NCBI RefSeq assembly: GCF_004348455.1
Contig: NZ_SMKA01000056.1
Span: 1 to 36,636, forward strand
Source of the DNA: Kribbella albertanoniae
GTDB taxonomy: Bacteria > Actinomycetota > Actinomycetes > Propionibacteriales > Kribbellaceae
Length of the DNA: 36,636 nt
Direction of reading: 5' to 3'
The position numbers and the translations under genes are program-made. How positions within the stretch are numbered: position 1 is the first letter of the stretch; each line of letters starts with the position of its first letter. Positions 32,723-36,636 of this stretch are shown piece by piece. The notes under the pieces were generated by a model, which saw only the letters and a program-made list of their open reading frames with translations, was not told the origin of the DNA and made no database searches.

Positions 32723-33148
32723 ATGCACAAGATGACCGACGAGCAATGGCGGACGTTCGTCATGCACGGCACCCGGACCGGCAAGCTGTCGACGGTCCGC
32801 GCCGACGGCAGTCCGCACCTGGCGCCGATCTGGTTCCTGCTCGACGGCGACGACCTCGTGTTCACCACTGAGGAGCACAGCGTCAAGGGGCGCAACCTCG
32901 TCCGCGACGGGCGTTTCGTCCTCTGCGTCGACGAGGACGTGGCCCCGTATGCGTTCACCCTCCTGCACGGTCGTGCCGAGATCTCCGAGGATCCGGAGGA
33001 GACGCTGCGCTGGGGCGGCCTCCTCGGAGCCCGCTACATGGGCGCGGACCGCACCAACGAGTACGCCGACCGCAACGGCAGCCCCGGCAATCTCCTCGTC
33101 CGCGGCCGCATCGACAAGGTCATCGCGTTCGACGGCATCGCAGACTGA
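32723..33148 (+). CDS. PPOX-class split-barrel oxidoreductase (FMN- or F420-dependent)
   Basis: A 141-residue protein with the split-barrel pattern LSTVRADGSPHLAPIWFLLDGDDLVFTT, then KGRNLVRDGRFVLCVD and a C-terminal RIDKVIAFDG strand. It looks like the actinobacterial PPOX-class F420-dependent reductases, which reduce quinones, biliverdin or xenobiotics, but FMN cannot be excluded. It is the third gene of the VOC operon and ends 16 bp from the convergent MarR gene. ATG 32723 is used; ATG 32732 is also in frame. Confidence 0.87.
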   Translation: MHKMTDEQWRTFVMHGTRTGKLSTVRADGSPHLAPIWFLLDGDDLVFTTEEHSVKGRNLVRDGRFVLCVDEDVAPYAFTLLHGRAEISEDPEETLRWGGLLGARYMGADRTNEYADRNGSPGNLLVRGRIDKVIAFDGIAD

Positions 33149-33164
33149 TCCAGCTCCCTACGTT

Positions 33165-33677
33165 TCACGAGGCCGGTCGGCCGGGACGCTTCGGCGTCCC
33201 CGCCGCCGGCTTTGGCGTCCGCCCCGCAGCCTTCCGCTCCGCGTCCACCGCCCGCCCGGCGGCCCGCAACGTACTGAGCACCTCAGTCACCTCGCGAACA
33301 GACTTCGCCGGAATCACCGACCCGATCCGCAGCTCCAACTCGGCCTCGAAGACCTTCGCCGCCCCGTCCACCAACTTCCGGCCGGCCGCGGTCAACTCGA
33401 CGATCGAGGAACGCCGGTCCTCCGGATTCGCGCGCCGACCACACCAGCCCGCCGCTTCCAGCCGATCAACCACCTTGCTCGTACCGCCCACCGTGATCGA
33501 GAACTCGTCGGCGATGTCCTGGATCCGCGCCCCAGACCGCGACCGCAACAGGTGCAGAATCTCGAACGACGACAGCGGCAGGTCACACTCAGCCTTCAGC
33601 CGCGCACCGATGCCGTCCCACAGCTCGATCTCCAGCCCGATGATCTCCCGGTACAGCCGGTTCAGCTCACTCATCAC
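33165..33677 (-). CDS. MarR-family transcriptional regulator
   Basis: A 170-residue winged-helix regulator with the MarR core LPLSSFEILHLLRSRSGARIQDIADEFSITVGGTSKVVDRLEAAGW and wing RRANPEDRRSSIVELTAAGR. A basic, proline-rich tail (AAGRTPKPAAGTPKRPGRPAS) extends beyond the usual MarR length. GTG 33677 or ATG 33674 could be the start; GGAAG lies a few nucleotides upstream. The same two-site operator is present at its own promoter and before the VOC operon it faces, so it probably represses both. Confidence 0.92.
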   Translation of the reverse strand: MMSELNRLYREIIGLEIELWDGIGARLKAECDLPLSSFEILHLLRSRSGARIQDIADEFSITVGGTSKVVDRLEAAGWCGRRANPEDRRSSIVELTAAGRKLVDGAAKVFEAELELRIGSVIPAKSVREVTEVLSTLRAAGRAVDAERKAAGRTPKPAAGTPKRPGRPAS

Positions 33678-33682
33678 ACATC

Positions 33683-33707
33683 TTCCGAAGAACTATCTTC
33701 CATGGAT
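33683..33707 (-). promoter_or_regulatory. Double operator at the marR promoter
   Basis: TTCCGAAGAA (33683-33692) and TTCCATGGAT (33698-33707) start 15 bp apart, matching the layout at 31777-31801. On the minus strand, GATAGT between the two sites may be the -10, giving a leader of only about 10 nt. Confidence 0.6.
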
Positions 33708-33775
33708 CATTCAGGTTACGTCATCGCTCTGCTGACCGAAAACCCGCTGGATTCACTCACCGCCCAGCCGCCAAG

Positions 33776-34354
33776 ATGACCCCCATGCCCGCACAAGACC
33801 TTCCTGGTGCCGATGCGCTGATCCTCGTGGATCTGCAGACCGCGTTCGTCTCCGGCGACAACGCCGTACCGAACGCCTCTCAACTGCTCGACCGAGCGAC
33901 CGACCTGCTGGACCGCGCCCGCGCCGCCGACGCAGTCGTCGTACACCTGCAGAACGACGGCCCGCCCGGCGCCGACGACGAGATCGGCACCCCCGGCTGG
34001 GAGCTCTACCTCCCCACCAAGCCCGGCCCCCGCGAACACGTCATCCGCAAACCCCGCGACGACGGTTTCGACGCCACCTCACTCGGCAAGATCCTGGTCA
34101 GCGCAGGTGTCCGCTCACTCGCACTCTGCGGCGTCATGTCCGAGATGTGCGTCCACGCCACCGCCCGCACCGCCCTGGCCCGCGGCTACCACGTAGTCCT
34201 CCCCCACGACGCCCACGGCACCTACGACGCCCCCGCCGTACCGGGCGTCAGCGAATCAATCCCGGCCCACACCGTCTCCCGAGTAGCCGCCTGGTCACTA
34301 GGCGACCAACCAGACATCACCCACCCGGCGGCCACCGTCGCCTTCGCACGCTGA
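33776..34354 (+). CDS. Isochorismatase-family cysteine hydrolase
   Basis: A 192-residue alpha/beta hydrolase with the catalytic triad of cysteine-type members: Asp19 (ILVDLQ), Lys92 (IRKPRDDGF) and Cys125 (GVMSEMCVHAT). This group includes nicotinamidase, N-carbamoyl amidases and streptothricin hydrolase-like enzymes, so the substrate is open. It is divergent from marR with about 98 bp between starts, so MarR might affect it. ATG 33776 has no Shine-Dalgarno; ATG 33785 is also in frame. A small GC-rich hairpin follows the stop. Confidence 0.9.
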   Translation: MTPMPAQDLPGADALILVDLQTAFVSGDNAVPNASQLLDRATDLLDRARAADAVVVHLQNDGPPGADDEIGTPGWELYLPTKPGPREHVIRKPRDDGFDATSLGKILVSAGVRSLALCGVMSEMCVHATARTALARGYHVVLPHDAHGTYDAPAVPGVSESIPAHTVSRVAAWSLGDQPDITHPAATVAFAR

Positions 34355-34357
34355 CCT

Positions 34358-34377
34358 GGCCCCGTCGTCGTGGGGCC
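34358..34377. terminator. Possible terminator hairpin after the isochorismatase gene
   Basis: GGCCCC (34358-34363) and GGGGCC (34372-34377) form a 6-bp GC stem 3 bp after the stop codon. No T-run follows. Confidence 0.5.
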
Positions 34378-34533
34378 GATGCGAGACCTCATGGTGCTTT
34401 CCCGATTATTGTCCTCGATCTTCACCCCATCGTGCGGCTGACCGGCGATCCACAACGAGTCAGAGACTATTGAAGGGCCACGCGACGTTGGCCACAGGCT
34501 TGTCTCCCGACTGACCGTTGTCACTGAACGCGG

Positions 34534-34867
34534 CCGAGTCCCCCTCCTCGACGCCAAGCAGAGCCTTCGCACGAGGCGATCCACAGCCGCCAGACGAACC
34601 CACATCCGGCCTGGGCCACGGCGCCGTTCCTCGTCGTTCAACGAGCGGTGCGGGAGCGTGCAACTACTCGCCCACCACGCCGCTCGACCGAGCCCTTCGG
34701 CGGGCCGGCCCGCTGGCCGAGGAGGTTGGTTGCTGGCAGCAACCAACCTCCTGTCATCCTGGCACCGGGCTGTCGCTGGTGCCGTACTCCCATCGACCAA
34801 CCTCCCGCCACCGGAGTCGACCGAGCCGTGGTTCGGGAGCTGCGGGGCTGCCATCAGCCAGGCCACA
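34534..34867. repeat. Long tandem repeat, copy A (~334 bp)
   Basis: Runs from CCGAGTC to CATCAGCCAGGCCACA and is closely similar, with scattered substitutions and one or few-base indels, to 34875-35208 (offset 341 bp). It contains the palindrome at 34720-34752. Substitutions and indels without frame conservation indicate that it is not coding. Confidence 0.85.
34720..34752. repeat. Perfect 16-bp inverted repeat with 1-nt centre
   Basis: AGGAGGTTGGTTGCTG and its exact reverse complement flank a single G at 34736. In copy B the equivalent (35068-35086) keeps only a 9-bp core (TGGTTGCTG / CAGCAACCA), so the palindrome is partly eroded there. Confidence 0.85.
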
Positions 34868-34874
34868 AACGCGT

Positions 34875-35208
34875 CCGAGTCCCCTCCTCGACGCCAAGCA
34901 GAGCGTTCACACGAGGCGATCCGCAGCCGCCAGACGAATCCACATCCGGCCTGGGCCACGGCGCCGTTCCTCATCGCTCAACTAGCGGTGCGGAGGCGGG
35001 CAACTACCCGTCCACCACGCCGCTCGACCGAAGCCCCTTCGGCGGGCCAGCCCGTCGGCCGAGGAGCTGGTTGCTGCCAGCAACCAACCTCCTGTCGTGT
35101 TGCCCCCGGACTGTGGCTGGCGCCGTACTCCCATCGACCAACCTCCTGCCGCCGGAGGCGACCGAGCCGTGGTTCGGGAGCTGCGGTGCTGCCATCAGCC
35201 AGGCCACA
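34875..35208. repeat. Long tandem repeat, copy B (~334 bp)
   Basis: Second copy of the unit at 34534-34867, separated from it by 7 bp, ending GGCCACA at 35208. Confidence 0.85.
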
Positions 35209-35311
35209 GTCGCAAGAGATTTGGGATGGCAACTCGAGCCGGCCATGGCGTGCACTCGCGGAGCGGCTCGGACTGACCAGCATGCTGGCTCGACCTCGTG
35301 GCTGATCGCTG

Positions 35312-35380
35312 GTGGCCGAGTGGCCGAGCGTGGCCAGTGGCCGAGCGTGGCCAGTGGACGAGCGTGGCCAGTGGACGATG
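35312..35380. repeat. 17-bp tandem repeat, four units
   Basis: Units of the form GTGGCCAGTGGCCGAGC start at 35312 (18-bp variant), 35330, 35347 and 35364, with single-base changes. The period is not a multiple of three. Confidence 0.85.
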
Positions 35381-35429
35381 ATGTGCACGGCCGGCCAGTT
35401 CCTGCACCCGTCGGTCAGATCACCACGGG

Positions 35430-35649
35430 TCGGCACGGGCTGGCACCACGGATCGGGCTGGCACCACGGCTCGGCACGGGCTGCCACCACGGATCGGGCT
35501 GGCACCACGGCTCGGCACGGGCTGCCACCACGGCTCGGGCTGGCACCACGGCACGGCACGGGCTGCCACCACGGATCGGGCTGGCACCACGGCACGGCAC
35601 GGGCTGCCACCACGGATCGGGCTGGCACCACGGCACGGCACGGGCTGGC
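35430..35649. repeat. 41-bp minisatellite, five full units plus a partial
   Basis: Units begin at 35430, 35471, 35512, 35553 and 35594, with a partial unit from 35635. Each is itself a doublet built on CGGGCTGGCACCACGG. The 41-bp period shifts the reading frame every unit, so the frames open through it are by-products of composition. There are no spacers, so it is not CRISPR. Confidence 0.9.
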
Positions 35650-35845
35650 AGGCCTCGGCGGCAACCTCAACAGGCTGATGACGAGCACGCGAGCCTGCGA
35701 CTGCATGCACCGCGAAACGACATTCGCACTGGGGCTGAGGCGACAGGATCCAGCGTGGACGGCACCGTCATCCCAACTGACGGCAGCGCGCAGGTCACGA
35801 ACCCCGCCCTACCACCTCGGCGCCCGTGGCCCACCGGGGTCGAGG

Positions 35846-36636
35846 TCACCGGGGTGCGCAGGGTGGTGATGGTGCGGGATCGGTGTCGGCGTCTCCCCAG
35901 GGATCGAAGTCGGGCGGTGGACTCACCCGTGTATGGCGTGGCGGTTCGGGTGGCAGGTCCTCGCCCCAGACAGCACGCATGGTGGCCGCGCGAATATCCG
36001 TTGCCGTCAGCACAGACCCCTCGTCCCCGCCCGCATCGGGCCCACACCGAACCAGCCCGTCCACGCCAGGCTCACCCGCCTGCAGCCCTCTCGCAACCAA
36101 CTCGTCTATGCGGAGCTCACTCAGACCAGGCCCACTTCTGCCAGGCCCACTCCGGCCCAGCTCATCCATGCCGGACTCATCCACGCCGGGCTCGGTCATG
36201 CCGGACTCGGTCGCGCCGGTCTCCGTCGCGCCGGACTCGGTCATGCCGGGTCGGGTCGTGCCGGGCTTGGTCGTGCCGGGTTGGGTCGTGCTGGGTTGGG
36301 TCGTGTTGGAGGTGTAGGTGGCGTGGGCGCGCGTAGTGGCCAGTGATGGTTCGGCTGGGGTTCTTGGGGGTGTTCGGCGTTTGATCGATGGTGGGTTGGC
36401 CCAGGTCGGGAGGGTGACGTGGACTTTGCCGTTGGTGATGGTGATGACCCATTTGCCGGCGTGCAGGTCGACGTGGTGAATGCGGCAGAGCAGGACCAGG
36501 TTGCTGACTGCGGTGGTGCCGCCGTCGATCCAGGATCTGAGGTGGTGGGCGTCGCATTGGACTGGTGGGGCGCCGCAGACGACGCAGCCGCGGTCTCGGG
36601 TGTTCAGGGCGCGCCGCATTCCTTTGGTGACAAGGC
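35846..36636 (-). CDS. HNH endonuclease, probably DUF222 type (N-terminus beyond window edge)
   Basis: The frame is open to the right edge (LVTKG before Met at 36619), so only the C-terminal part is seen. It has the HNH nuclease core RALNTRDRGCVVCG, CDAHHLRSWIDGG, SNLVLLCRIHHVDLHAG, including the zinc-binding Cys residues and the HH catalytic motif. This matches the C-terminal HNH of the multicopy actinobacterial DUF222-HNH (13E12-like) proteins. After it, residues counted from Met 36619 include 12 pentapeptide units (106-165; TTQPG, MTESG, RSGPG and similar) and a low-complexity Pro/Asp-rich tail. The stop is at 35846-35848. These proteins are often linked to repetitive DNA; the actual function is unclear. 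Confidence 0.85.
   Translation of the reverse strand, partial: LVTKGMRRALNTRDRGCVVCGAPPVQCDAHHLRSWIDGGTTAVSNLVLLCRIHHVDLHAGKWVITITNGKVHVTLPTWANPPSIKRRTPPRTPAEPSLATTRAHATYTSNTTQPSTTQPGTTKPGTTRPGMTESGATETGATESGMTEPGVDESGMDELGRSGPGRSGPGLSELRIDELVARGLQAGEPGVDGLVRCGPDAGGDEGSVLTATDIRAATMRAVWGEDLPPEPPRHTRVSPPPDFDPWGDADTDPAPSPPCAPR
36125..36304 (-). repeat. 15-bp coding repeat array (12 pentapeptide units)
   Basis: Twelve in-frame 15-bp units encode [T/M/A][T]x[P/S]G-type pentapeptides in the HNH protein tail. The frame is kept, unlike the neighbouring 41-bp and 17-bp repeats, so this one is under coding constraint or is recent. Confidence 0.8.

Larger units (their letters stand above)
34355..35845. 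other. 1.5-kb stretch without a credible gene, rich in repeats
   Basis: Open frames exist here in several frames on both strands, but none has a recognisable domain or Shine-Dalgarno and several are open only because of repeated GC-rich sequence. The stretch holds two ~334-bp tandem copies, an almost perfect palindrome, 17-bp repeats and a 41-bp minisatellite, listed separately. 34378-34533 and 35650-35845 show nothing I can name. Confidence 0.65.

Noticed and set aside
35430..35649. Possible CRISPR array
   Set aside because: Repeats are directly adjacent with no unique spacers and there are no cas genes.
34648..36336. 562-codon open frame through the repeat region, and overlapping frames on both strands
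   Set aside because: Built from tandem repeats whose 41- and 17-bp periods are not multiples of three, with no Shine-Dalgarno or domain; the right part is antisense to the HNH gene.

Overview
The window is very GC-rich, with GTG starts, actinobacterial-type LepA, S20 and HolA, SARP/AfsR regulators, a CsxA-type exo-glucosaminidase and several apparently leaderless promoters. This fits a soil actinomycete. I lean towards a Kribbella-like member of the Propionibacteriales, but that is an inference from gene style, not a database result.

Layout. (1) 1-4229 is a uronate catabolism block: a tautomerase and a sodium:solute symporter read leftwards, and kduI-kduD-iclR reads rightwards. A compact divergent promoter lies between them with matching operator sites. 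(2) 4243-7307 is a secreted CsxA-type exo-beta-D-glucosaminidase behind its own palindromic operator. (3) 7338-9998 is an AfsR-like SARP/NB-ARC/TPR regulator. (4) 10011-13440, leftwards, holds lepA, an antibiotic-kinase-like protein and a MOSC protein. (5) 13562-16236 holds a second small kinase-like protein and an ECF sigma factor overlapping a membrane beta-propeller protein. (6) 16292-19276, leftwards, is a large secreted subtilisin.

(7) 19555-29055 is the most interesting part, a compact class II lanthipeptide locus. It holds a SARP regulator, a 64-residue precursor ending in three cysteines, a LanM synthetase, an ABC exporter without a leader-peptidase domain, and a BBE-type flavin oxidase carrying both residues used for bicovalent FAD attachment. 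Four 7-bp repeats in exact 11-bp phase, ending 8 bp before a -10 box, lie just upstream of the precursor gene. This is the textbook layout of a SARP operator, so the regulator probably switches on the precursor directly. A strong hairpin and a 21-bp tandem repeat separate the precursor from lanM.

(8) 29148-30493 holds rpsT and holA, convergent around a clear terminator. In many actinobacteria rpsT and lepA are close divergent neighbours; here about 15.7 kb of accessory genes lies between them. (9) 30521-34354 holds small stress or redox genes: NmrA/HxlR divergent around nested inverted repeats, a VOC-SnoaL-PPOX operon, a MarR regulator and an isochorismatase-like hydrolase. The VOC operon and marR share the same unusual double operator (two 10-bp sites, 15-bp period), which points to one regulon. 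(10) 34355-35845 has no credible gene but is full of repeats: two ~334-bp tandem copies, 17-bp repeats and a 41-bp minisatellite. (11) The right edge carries the C-terminal part of an HNH endonuclease, probably of the DUF222 type, with a pentapeptide-repeat tail.
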